Source: Betaproteobacteria bacterium
Lineage (GTDB): Bacteria > Pseudomonadota > Gammaproteobacteria > Burkholderiales > SG8-39
Direction of reading: 5' to 3'
DNA length: 11,319 nt
Assembly (NCBI GenBank): GCA_029858545.1
Contig: JAOUFA010000083.1
Location: 1-11,319, forward strand
Below are positions 1-6,174 of the stretch, one piece after another. A program made the position numbers and the translations under genes. Under the pieces are notes generated by a model, which was not told the DNA's origin, did not search any database, and worked only from the letters and a program-made list of their open reading frames with translations. Numbering within the stretch: position 1 is the first letter of the stretch; every line of letters starts with the position of its first letter.

Positions 1-1123
1 CGACCGCCGCGTTGAGCGCGAGCAGATTGGTCTGAAAGGCGATGCTGTCGATCACGGCGGTGATTTCCGAGATCTTCTTCGACGAGCCGGTGATCCGGTC
101 CATCGTCTCGACGACCTTTTCGACCACCTGCCCGCCCTTGCCGGCGACGCCGGAGGCTTGTGCCGCGAGCTGGCTTGCCTGTCGGGCGTTGTCGGCGTTT
201 TGTCTCACCGTGCTGGTCAATTCCTCGAGCGACGAAGCGGTTTCCTCGAGACTGGAAGCCTGTTCTTCGGTGCGCGCGGAAAGTTCCTGGTTACCACTGG
301 CGATTTCGGTGGAGGCGATCTTGACCGAGTCGGTGATCTGTCGAATCGTGCCCACCAGTCGCGCGAGTTGCTCGGTCGAATTGGAGAGTGCGCCGAGCAT
401 CTGCCCTACCTCGTCCTTGGAGTCCACCGCGGCGCGGCGCGTCAGATCGCCGCGTGCGAGCGACTCGGCAGACTGCATGGCCCTCAGCAAACGCGCCACG
501 ATCACGCGCGCCTGCCCGGCTGCGACCAGCAGGCTGACCACCACGGCCGAGACGGCGAGCGCGAGCATCGTGATCCAGGCGGTGTTGTATGAGGCGCGGG
601 TCATCTCGAACGTACTTTCGGCGGATTTCTGTTCGGCCTCCACCAGCGTGGCGAGATTTTTCGTCATTTCGATATAGGCGAAGTCGGCGGTCTGCATCGC
701 CGCGGTGCCGGTATTCGCGTCGACCGTACCGAGCTCGATGGCAAGTTCGGCCGCCTTCGAGTATTCCGTCAGCTTCTCGATCGCCGCCTGTAACTCCTTG
801 CGTCCCTGGCCGCTCTCGCTCGCGAGTTGCGTCAGGGATTGTTGCGCCGCGACGAGGCGCGCCTTATAGCCCGCGGCTTCCTTTGCCAGGCGGTCCTCGC
901 CGAGCGCCGAGCCGATGTTCAACAGGCGATAGATCCCTGCGTGGACGTCTCCCACCGAGCCGTCGACCTGTACGACCCTTTTGTATCGCCCGAATACGCC
1001 CTGATAGAAGTCGTCGGCCGCGTGCTGCTGGACCGTCAGCGCATAGTAGCTGGCGATGCCAAGCGCAACGAGGAACCCGATCGCCACCAGCGGCGCGATC
1101 ATAAGCTTGCCGGTCAATTTCAT
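1..1123 (-). CDS. Methyl-accepting chemotaxis protein, C-terminus cut off by the window edge
   Basis: This is a transmembrane chemoreceptor that passes a periplasmic signal to the CheA/CheW kinase array. I read 374 residues on the minus strand from the ATG at 1121-1123, with GGAG 8 bases upstream. A first membrane helix lies at about residues 8-28. A periplasmic, mostly helical region of about 150 residues follows, resembling a four-helix-bundle sensor (no Cache motif seen). The second membrane helix is at about 182-203 and a HAMP domain at about 204-257. The start of the signalling domain has ELSARTEEQASSLEETA and, just before the edge, EITAVIDSIAFQTNLLALNA, which is the conserved approach to the hairpin tip. 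The remaining roughly 150 residues, including any CheR-docking tail, lie outside the window. It is downstream of and parallel to a secreted Cache-domain gene. The ligand cannot be read from the sequence. Confidence 0.95.
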   Translation of the reverse strand, partial: MKLTGKLMIAPLVAIGFLVALGIASYYALTVQQHAADDFYQGVFGRYKRVVQVDGSVGDVHAGIYRLLNIGSALGEDRLAKEAAGYKARLVAAQQSLTQLASESGQGRKELQAAIEKLTEYSKAAELAIELGTVDANTGTAAMQTADFAYIEMTKNLATLVEAEQKSAESTFEMTRASYNTAWITMLALAVSAVVVSLLVAAGQARVIVARLLRAMQSAESLARGDLTRRAAVDSKDEVGQMLGALSNSTEQLARLVGTIRQITDSVKIASTEIASGNQELSARTEEQASSLEETASSLEELTSTVRQNADNARQASQLAAQASGVAGKGGQVVEKVVETMDRITGSSKKISEITAVIDSIAFQTNLLALNAAV

Positions 1124-1160
1124 GCTTGCTTCTCCGTAGTTCCAGGATGGAGATCGCGAG

Positions 1161-1184
1161 GCCGGACGCGAAGATCCGTCCGGC
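1161..1184 (-). repeat. Perfect 8-bp hairpin between the Cache gene and the chemoreceptor
   Basis: GCCGGACG at 1161-1168 and CGTCCGGC at 1177-1184 form a perfect inverted repeat with an 8-base loop. In the minus-strand transcript it lies about 25 bases after the Cache stop codon and about 37 bases before the chemoreceptor start. No T-run follows, so a classical intrinsic terminator is unlikely. It could protect the 3' end of the Cache message or attenuate read-through, giving the small secreted protein in excess over the receptor. That role is inference. Confidence 0.5.
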
Positions 1185-1208
1185 TGTCATCGGGCTGTCT
1201 CGGCCGTA

Positions 1209-1682
1209 CTACTTATACACCCCGCCGCACACAACCGTGTCTTCGAGACGCTCGCAGTACATCTGCTTGGGCTGGATCTGTTTGGTGACGGGGTTGGTGA
1301 ATTTGTAGTCCTGCCAGAAACTGTCCTTCGACTTGCCGAGTTCGACGCGTTCCTTGACGAATTCCTTGCCGTCGACGTCCCTCAGGCTGATCAGGTTCTT
1401 GTTGACCATCTTCTGATTCTGGCCGTGGGCGCGCACGACGCCGTCGAGACCATATACGACCAGGTAAAGATCGCGATCCCTGAAGCGGCTCTGCTTGCTG
1501 GTGATTTCCTCGTAGCCCTTGTCCTTGCCGTTGGTCTTGATGAACGTGATTCCCTTCTTCACCATCGACACGGCCTCTTCCTTGGTCGCCTTGTCACCCT
1601 TGGCGAGCGACGTACCGGCAATTCCCAGGCCGGCAACACAGGCAACCACCGACAACACAAGCTGTTTCTGAGTCGATTTCAT
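1209..1682 (-). CDS. Secreted stand-alone single-Cache (sCache_2-type) domain protein
   Basis: This 157-residue protein has a Sec signal peptide (basic MKSTQK, hydrophobic stretch to about residue 22, likely cleavage after SLA at 27). It consists of a single Cache domain and little else. Matches to the sCache_2 pattern are the N-terminal helix KEEAVSMVKKGITFIKTNG, then RDLYLVVYGLDGVVRAHG (about 70-87), LRDVDGKEFV (about 100-109), and a terminal strand ending GGVYK. Cache domains bind small ligands, commonly organic or amino acids, outside the membrane. Here there is no membrane anchor or signalling domain, so the protein should be free in the periplasm. Cys143 and Cys152 could form a disulfide. 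GGAGG lies 10 bases before the start. The gene is followed 85 bases later by the chemoreceptor, so a binding-protein role for that receptor is plausible but inferred. Confidence 0.88.
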   Translation of the reverse strand: MKSTQKQLVLSVVACVAGLGIAGTSLAKGDKATKEEAVSMVKKGITFIKTNGKDKGYEEITSKQSRFRDRDLYLVVYGLDGVVRAHGQNQKMVNKNLISLRDVDGKEFVKERVELGKSKDSFWQDYKFTNPVTKQIQPKQMYCERLEDTVVCGGVYK

Positions 1683-1744
1683 AGTCCCAGTACCTCCACG
1701 TTAAGTGATTCACGTTGCAACAACATCCGGTACGCTTGCGGCGT

Positions 1745-1757
1745 CGCCTCGACTATA
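1745..1757 (-). promoter_or_regulatory. Candidate -10 element for the Cache/chemoreceptor unit
   Basis: On the minus strand TATAGT (1757-1752) matches the sigma-70 -10 consensus at five of six bases, with a predicted start near 1745 and a leader of about 63 bases. No convincing -35 box lies 16-18 bases upstream. I also tried a flagellar sigma-28 reading: GGCGATAT is close to the -10 motif, but the TAAA-type -35 is missing. The call is weak. Confidence 0.22.
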
Positions 1758-1818
1758 TCGCCTTCGTTGCCACGCCGACACTGTGCCACGAGGAAGCGCG
1801 AACTCGAAGGGCATCTGT

Positions 1819-1839
1819 CCTATTCCCCTGTGGGAGAGG
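1819..1839. repeat. Imperfect hairpin in the kinase-Cache intergenic gap
   Basis: In the 236-base gap 1683-1918, CCT-AT-TCCC (1819-1827) can pair with GGGA-G-AGG (1832-1839) around a four-base loop, leaving a small internal bulge. It resembles degenerate C-rich/G-rich dispersed intergenic palindromes found in GC-rich proteobacteria. It lies downstream of the kinase-BON stop codon and may also serve as a transcript 3' end, although no T-run follows. Nothing else convincing was found in this gap. Short reading frames crossing it have no family resemblance. Confidence 0.3.
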
Positions 1840-1918
1840 CACTTTGCGGTGCGTCGGCGTCCGTCCTACGAAGCAATACGAGGTAGCGGCATGCGGTTGG
1901 CTTGCGCGCGATCGGCGG

Positions 1919-2746
1919 TCAGGCGAATCGAGCACGCATTTCGCCGGCCGAGCGCAGTCGGTTGACGACCTCGATGCAACCCGCGATCCGTGCCACGACC
2001 TCCTCGGCTGTCGCGCGCTCGGTGTTGCTGTCTACGATGCCGTCAAGGGTGATGCGACCGCGGTCGACGACGACCGACAATTTCATTGCCCGCGTGGCGC
2101 GTGTCGACCGCAACGCGGCGCGCGCAGCCGCTTGCAGGGCGAGGTCCGCGAGGATCGCTCGCGAGCCGGCGCTTTCGGCGAAGTTGGGCGAATTGACCAG
2201 CTTGAGAATTTCGTCGATGCATTGCGCGGTGTTCAGCCGCTCGGTATTCAATACCACGTCATAGTGGGAAACCTCGCTCCAGTCGGCGTGGAAATTGCGG
2301 CGCACGATCGCCGCGGCGGCTTCGTCGCTGGCATCGATCTCGCTGAGCACGCGTGCCTGGTCGCGGGTTCCGAGGCGCTCCATCATGCGTTGCGCGCGCA
2401 GTTCGCGCGGCGCGCACACGCGCACGCAGACGGTGTGCGGCACGTCGCGCAGGATATGTACGGCGCCCCAGCCGCGAAATACCGCGCCGTTGTCACGGCT
2501 GGCGAGCTGGAAGATTTCGGCCACGGTGTATATCGACAGGCTGGTGGTGTCGGAGGTCAGCCGGTCGAAGAAGCTGGCCTGGCCGTCGAGCAGACGCATG
2601 ACGTGGCTCTTGCGCACGCGCAGCTTGTCGGCGAGGACATCGATGATCTCGTGGTAGATGAGGGGAATATGCAGTGCTTCGGCCACGCCCTGCGCAATAT
2701 CCTTGCCCAGTGATCCCATTTCGCGGGTCATTGCTACGATCGGCAT
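1919..2746 (-). CDS. Cytidylate-kinase-like protein fused to a C-terminal BON domain
   Basis: The product is 275 residues with no signal peptide, so it is probably cytoplasmic. Residues 3-185 resemble the cytidylate-kinase-like family (Cytidylate_kin2). The start has VAMTREMGSLGKDIAQ, an atypical P-loop with G11-S12-L13-G14-K15 in place of the usual GSGGRE. It is followed by the conserved-looking IPLIYHEII. RGWGAVHILRD (91-101) stands where the family has a GRGA-type motif. HYDVVLNTERL (161-171) matches the family's YD-x-x-lN signature. Residues about 195-265 read as a BON domain, with SVVVDRGRITLDGIVDSNTER and an ending IEVVNRLR. True CMP kinases are about 225 residues and have no BON module. 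The substrate is unknown. AGGAGG sits 10 bases before the ATG. The gene is divergent from rmuC. Confidence 0.85.
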   Translation of the reverse strand: MPIVAMTREMGSLGKDIAQGVAEALHIPLIYHEIIDVLADKLRVRKSHVMRLLDGQASFFDRLTSDTTSLSIYTVAEIFQLASRDNGAVFRGWGAVHILRDVPHTVCVRVCAPRELRAQRMMERLGTRDQARVLSEIDASDEAAAAIVRRNFHADWSEVSHYDVVLNTERLNTAQCIDEILKLVNSPNFAESAGSRAILADLALQAAARAALRSTRATRAMKLSVVVDRGRITLDGIVDSNTERATAEEVVARIAGCIEVVNRLRSAGEMRARFA

Positions 2747-2867
2747 GATCGGTCTACCTCCTGAGATGTGTCGTTCGATCTTTTTTTGGAAAGAGGACGC
2801 CCCGTACGCTAGCGGATCGCGTGCGAAATGGGAGGAGGCCGAGTGCCGGTCTCACAGAAATTCACGG

Positions 2868-2889
2868 ATTCCTGCGGTGATCGCGGAAT
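2868..2889. repeat. Bulged inverted repeat in the divergent kinase/rmuC intergenic region
   Basis: ATTCC-(T)-GCG at 2868-2876 can pair with CGC-GGAAT at 2882-2889 around a GTGAT loop, giving eight pairs with one bulged T. It lies roughly midway between the two divergent start codons (2746 and 2974). An operator is possible, but a chance hairpin is just as likely. The same 227-base gap also holds a T7 run on the plus strand near 2780-2786 and the palindrome CGCTAGCG at 2808-2815. No gene fits there. Confidence 0.25.
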
Positions 2890-2939
2890 GCTTCCCATGC
2901 TCGTCCGTGCCTGCGAGGCGCGAGCGATCCGGTGGTCGG

Positions 2940-2968
2940 TTCTCTCGCGAGGCGTCGGGCGCTAGAAT
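2940..2968 (+). promoter_or_regulatory. Candidate sigma-70 promoter of rmuC, possibly giving a leaderless transcript
   Basis: TAGAAT at 2963-2968 is a good -10 hexamer in the GCTAGAATGCG context common in GC-rich proteobacteria. A weak -35 candidate, TTCTCT (2940-2945), lies 17 bases upstream. The rmuC ATG begins only 5 bases after the -10 box, where transcription itself would be expected to start. No Shine-Dalgarno sequence precedes the ATG. Confidence 0.4.
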
Positions 2969-2973
2969 GCGAA

Positions 2974-4200
2974 ATGCTTGAAATTCTCATTTTGCTGGTG
3001 CTTGCCGCAACCGCGCTCGTCGTCTGGCTCGCGTTGCGCGTGCAGCGCCTCGCGGGGGCGCTCGAAACGCTCTCGCGCGGCCTCGATCAGGGTCTGGAAG
3101 ACAGGCACCGCGCGATGCTCGGCGACCTGCACGGCGGGCTCGCCGCCCAATCCGACCGCATCAACGCCAATCTCGCCGACTCGACCGACCGGCTGCGCAA
3201 CGCGGTGGGCGACGAACTGCGCCAGACTCGCGAGACGCTGCACCGGCTGCAGCTCTCGCTCTCCGCCAACCTCGGCGAGACGACCGAGAAGCTGACCGCG
3301 AAGATCGATGCCCGCCTGGGCGAGATCGCCGGCAAGGTGAACGAGCGGCTGGACGAGGGCTTCAAGAAGACCAACGAAACCTTCGTCAACGTGATGCAGC
3401 GCCTTGCCACCATCGACGAGGCGCAGAAGAAGATCGAGACGCTCACCGGCAGCGTGGTGAGCCTGCAGGAACTTCTCGGCGACAAGCGCTCGCGCGGCGC
3501 TTTCGGCGAGGTCCAGCTCGAAGCGCTGGTGCGGAACGTCCTGCCGCCGGCGGCGTTCGAAATGCAGTTCACGCTGTCGAGCGGGGCGCGCGTCGACTGC
3601 GTGCTGCGACTTCCCGAGCCGACCGGACTGGTGTGCGTCGACTCGAAGTTCCCTCTGGAGAACTACAAGCTGATGCTCGACCCGAAGGCGAATGACGCCG
3701 ATCGGGCGATCGCGCAGAGGGCGTTTCGCTCCGATGTGCGCAAGCATGTCGAAGCGATCGCCTCGAAGTACATCATCGACAACGAGACCTCCGACGGCGC
3801 GGTGATGTTCGTTCCCGCCGAGGCGGTCTTCGCGGAGATTCACGCCTACCATGGCGAGGTGGTCGAATACGCCAATTCGCGGCGTGTGTGGATCGTCTCG
3901 CCGACCACGTTGATGGCGGTACTCAACACCGCGCGCGCGGTGCTCAAGGACGTCGAGACGAGGAAGCAAATCCACGTGATCAAGGAGGCGCTCGCGCGGC
4001 TGGCGGTCGAGTTCGGCCGGTTCGACGACCGGCTGAAGAAACTCGCCGATCACATCCGCCAGGCGCACGAGGATGCGGAAAAGATCCAGATCACGGGCGG
4101 CAAGATCAGCCAGCAATTTCAGCGCATCGAGGCGGCCGACCTGGATGAGAAGCCCGCCGCCAACGTGGTGCGGCTCAGCGAGGAGCGCGACCGCGCCTGA
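2974..4200 (+). CDS. rmuC: DNA recombination protein RmuC
   Basis: This is an RmuC-family protein, linked in E. coli to limiting inversions at short inverted repeats and predicted to have a nuclease-like fold. From ATG 2974 it has 408 residues, a little shorter than the E. coli protein. A hydrophobic N-terminal helix at about 3-22 probably anchors it in the membrane. Residues about 25-165 form long coiled coil. The RmuC domain from about 166 has the hallmark LLGDKRSRGAFGEVQLEALV (167-186), then RVDCVLRLPEP (206-216) and VDSKFPLENY (222-231). D208, D223 and K225 are candidate active-site residues. An in-frame GTG at 2932 would add 14 unhydrophobic residues before the anchor and is less likely. 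The gene is divergent from the kinase-BON gene and 38 bases upstream of the importer genes. Confidence 0.95.
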   Translation: MLEILILLVLAATALVVWLALRVQRLAGALETLSRGLDQGLEDRHRAMLGDLHGGLAAQSDRINANLADSTDRLRNAVGDELRQTRETLHRLQLSLSANLGETTEKLTAKIDARLGEIAGKVNERLDEGFKKTNETFVNVMQRLATIDEAQKKIETLTGSVVSLQELLGDKRSRGAFGEVQLEALVRNVLPPAAFEMQFTLSSGARVDCVLRLPEPTGLVCVDSKFPLENYKLMLDPKANDADRAIAQRAFRSDVRKHVEAIASKYIIDNETSDGAVMFVPAEAVFAEIHAYHGEVVEYANSRRVWIVSPTTLMAVLNTARAVLKDVETRKQIHVIKEALARLAVEFGRFDDRLKKLADHIRQAHEDAEKIQITGGKISQQFQRIEAADLDEKPAANVVRLSEERDRA

Positions 4201-4202
4201 AT

Positions 4203-4221
4203 CTCCGGCAGCGGGCCGGAG
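4203..4221 (+). promoter_or_regulatory. Hairpin overlapping the purine-rich ribosome site before potA
   Basis: CTCCGGC (4203-4209) and GCCGGAG (4215-4221) form a perfect 7-bp stem with an AGCGG loop in the short rmuC-potA gap. The 3' arm contains the first GGAG of the purine block GGAGGAGGG (4218-4226). The second GGAGGG stays free but is 12 bases from the ATG, longer than usual. The stem may therefore modulate potA translation or slow read-through from rmuC. This is inference from base pairing only. Confidence 0.4.
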
Positions 4222-4238
4222 GAGGGCGATCGAAACCC

Positions 4239-5324
4239 ATGGCGCTACTCGAACTGCGCAATATCACGCGGCGCTTTGGCGAACTGCGCGCGGTCGACGA
4301 CGTGAATATCGCGATCGAAGCGGGCGAGTTCTTCACCCTGCTCGGGCCTTCGGGCTGCGGCAAGACGACGCTGCTCAGGATGATCGCGGGTTTCGACCGG
4401 CCTGACGCCGGAAGCATCCTGCTCGATGGCCGCGATATCGGCGAGATGCCGCCCGAGAAGCGGCCGGTGCATACGGTATTTCAAAGCTACGCGCTGTTTC
4501 CGCATATGACGGTAGCACAGAACGTCGCGTTTCCCCTCCGGATGGCGGGCAAGCCGGCCGTCGAGATCGCGACGCGCGTCGCCGAAGCGCTCGAACAGGT
4601 GCACCTCGAGGAACTGGCGCAACGCTATCCGGACGAGGTTTCCGGCGGACAGAAGCAGCGCGTCGCGCTCGCCCGCGCGCTGGTCAACCGGCCGCGCATG
4701 CTGCTGCTCGACGAGCCGCTCGGCGCGCTCGACGCGAAACTGCGCGAGCGCATGCAGATCGAGCTGATCGCGCTGCAGCGCGAGGTCGGGATCACCTTCG
4801 TCTTCGTCACTCACTCGCAGCCCGAGGCACTGGCGCTGTCGCATCGCATCGCGGTGATGAACGACGGGCGCATCGAGCAGATCGACACGCCGTCGCGCCT
4901 GTACGGATTTCCGCGCAACCGCTTCGTCGCCGATTTCATCGGCAACTGCAATCTGCTCGGCGCGACGGTGGTCGAGACCACCGCGCATGAGCTGACCCTG
5001 GATCTGCGCAGCCTTGGCCGGGTGGTTGCGCCGGCCGCCGGCAACGCGCGTGTGGGGCAGCAGGGCGCATTCGCGCTGCGACCCGAACAGGTGCGCATCA
5101 CGCCCGCCGCTGCGGCGCACGAGTTGAGAAACCACTTTGTCGGCAAGGTGCACGATCTGTTGTACGTCGGCGACGTAACGACCTACGTGGTCGAGCTGCC
5201 GGGCGGGTTGCGCCTCGAGGCGCTGCTTGCGAATTCGGCGCCGGGCCGTGCACGGGTTTTCGAGATCGGCGAGACGGTGCGGGTCGCCTGGCGGCACGAC
5301 GCGGGAAGTTTCCTGCCCGAGTAG
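4239..5324 (+). CDS. potA: Polyamine-type ABC importer ATP-binding subunit (PotA family)
   Basis: This 361-residue cytoplasmic ATPase energises import by the two permeases encoded next to it. All nucleotide-binding motifs are present: Walker A GPSGCGKT (36-43), Q-loop VFQSYALFPH (Q82), signature SGGQKQ (135-140), Walker B MLLLDEP (154-160) and the switch histidine H192. After the ATPase domain (about 1-235) comes a TOBE-type regulatory domain (about 275-358, including FALRPEQVRI). Length and layout match the spermidine/putrescine (PotA) group rather than two-domain importers for sugars. The residue after H192 is Ser and the motif reads THSQPEA, where PotA proteins usually have THDQEEA. The order A-B-C-D and the adjoining binding protein support polyamine transport. 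The exact substrate is inferred. Confidence 0.95.
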   Translation: MALLELRNITRRFGELRAVDDVNIAIEAGEFFTLLGPSGCGKTTLLRMIAGFDRPDAGSILLDGRDIGEMPPEKRPVHTVFQSYALFPHMTVAQNVAFPLRMAGKPAVEIATRVAEALEQVHLEELAQRYPDEVSGGQKQRVALARALVNRPRMLLLDEPLGALDAKLRERMQIELIALQREVGITFVFVTHSQPEALALSHRIAVMNDGRIEQIDTPSRLYGFPRNRFVADFIGNCNLLGATVVETTAHELTLDLRSLGRVVAPAAGNARVGQQGAFALRPEQVRITPAAAAHELRNHFVGKVHDLLYVGDVTTYVVELPGGLRLEALLANSAPGRARVFEIGETVRVAWRHDAGSFLPE

Positions 5325-5334
5325 CGGAACGGAT

Positions 5335-6174
5335 ATGGCGCGCACAAACACCGAACGCGCGCGGCAATCGCTCGTCGCGGCGCCGCCGCTCGTGTTCCTG
5401 GTGGTCTTCTTTCTGGCGCCGGCGATCATCATGGCGCTGGCGTCGTTGCGTTATCCGGGGGAATTCGGCGCGCTCGCGCCGCTTGTGGCGACAAAACCCG
5501 GCGAAGAGGCGGGTCTCACCGCCGAGAACTACCGGCTTTTTTTCAGCGACAGCATCTATCTGGAGATCTTCGTCAAATCGTTCGGCATTGCCGCGCTGAC
5601 CACGCTGCTCTGCCTCGCCGGGGCCTATCCGCTCGCGCTGCTCATGGCACGCAGCGCCAAGCGCCGGCGCGACCTGATGGTGTTGCTCTGCGTGCTGCCG
5701 TTCGCGTCGAATTTTCTCGTGCGGGTCTATGCGTGGATGATCATGCTCGGGCCGTTCGAATTATTGTTCACGCCCATCGCGGTGATTTGCGCGCTGGTCT
5801 ACGTGCACCTTCCGTTCATGGTGCTGCCGCTCTACACCAATCTCGAGAGGCACGACCCGCTGCTGCTCGATGCCGCGCAGGATCTCGGCGCCAATGCCTG
5901 GCAGTGCTTCTGGCGTGTAACCTTCCGGTTGTCGTTGCCGGGGGTGTTTGCCGGCTCGGCGCTGGTGTTCATTCCGGTGCTCGGCGTGTTCGCGATCCCG
6001 GAAATCCTGGGCGGCATCGGCGATTGGCTGGTCGGCAACATGATCAAGGAAGCCTTCCTCGGCGTGCGCGACTGGCCGTTTGGATCGATGCTGTCGATCA
6101 TGCTGACGCTTTGCGTACTGGCGATCGCGTGGGTAACCGCCCGGCTCGCACGTCTGGGAGGTGGCCGTGCGTAG
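5335..6174 (+). CDS. potB: Polyamine-type ABC importer permease 1 (PotB family), with a short loop
   Basis: This 279-residue inner-membrane permease is the first of two that form the transport channel. The start at ATG 5335, 10 bases after the potA stop, gives a normal cytoplasmic N-terminus (MARTNTERARQ) before the first helix at about 15-36. Further helices are at about 82-105, 113-137, 145-168, 200-222 and 250-270. The EAA loop that docks on the ATPase reads DAAQDLGANAWQ (179-190) and continues to LSLPG. VRVYAWMIMLG (129-139) runs directly into PFELLFTPIAV. PotB homologues normally have about 15-18 extra residues here, of the type G-x-x-G-L-L-N-x-L-L-L. A longer start at 5227 would be translated from inside potA and adds a basic, non-helical stretch, so it was not used. 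Confidence 0.93.
   Translation: MARTNTERARQSLVAAPPLVFLVVFFLAPAIIMALASLRYPGEFGALAPLVATKPGEEAGLTAENYRLFFSDSIYLEIFVKSFGIAALTTLLCLAGAYPLALLMARSAKRRRDLMVLLCVLPFASNFLVRVYAWMIMLGPFELLFTPIAVICALVYVHLPFMVLPLYTNLERHDPLLLDAAQDLGANAWQCFWRVTFRLSLPGVFAGSALVFIPVLGVFAIPEILGGIGDWLVGNMIKEAFLGVRDWPFGSMLSIMLTLCVLAIAWVTARLARLGGGRA
6156..6161 (+). promoter_or_regulatory. Ribosome binding site that decides the potC start
   Basis: GGGAGG at 6156-6161 lies inside the end of potB. Two in-frame GTG codons follow, at 6161 and 6167. The first overlaps the ribosome site itself, while the second is 5 bases downstream of it. GTG 6167 is therefore the better start, giving an 8-base overlap with potB and translational coupling. 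Confidence 0.6.

Noticed and set aside
42..1288. Several plus-strand frames over the left edge (42-677, 158-592, 589-1104, 827-1288)
   Set aside because: They are antisense to the chemoreceptor, whose HAMP and signalling motifs are unmistakable on the minus strand.
1753..1935. 60-codon minus-strand frame in the kinase-Cache gap
   Set aside because: It overlaps the end of the kinase gene, shows no convincing ribosome site, and has biased composition without motifs.
1715..2713. 332-codon plus-strand frame across the kinase-BON gene
   Set aside because: It is antisense to the kinase-like/BON protein, and its own translation shows no family features.
2774..2790. T-run at 2780-2786 as a terminator tail
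   Set aside because: No stable GC stem precedes it on the plus strand, and no plus-strand gene ends there.
2932..2973. GTG start for rmuC at 2932
   Set aside because: It adds 14 charged residues before the membrane anchor, has no ribosome site, and would place the start upstream of the best -10 box.
2962..4116. 384-codon minus-strand frame opposite rmuC
   Set aside because: It is a complementary shadow of the strongly conserved RmuC frame, with no domain signal.
5227..5334. ATG start for potB at 5227
   Set aside because: It lies about 100 bases inside potA and adds an Arg/Ser-rich stretch absent from permeases. ATG 5335 fits the family N-terminus and operon spacing.
4245..5432. 395-codon minus-strand frame opposite potA
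   Set aside because: It is a shadow of the PotA frame, which contains every ABC motif. The antisense product is Arg/His/Asp-rich without motifs.
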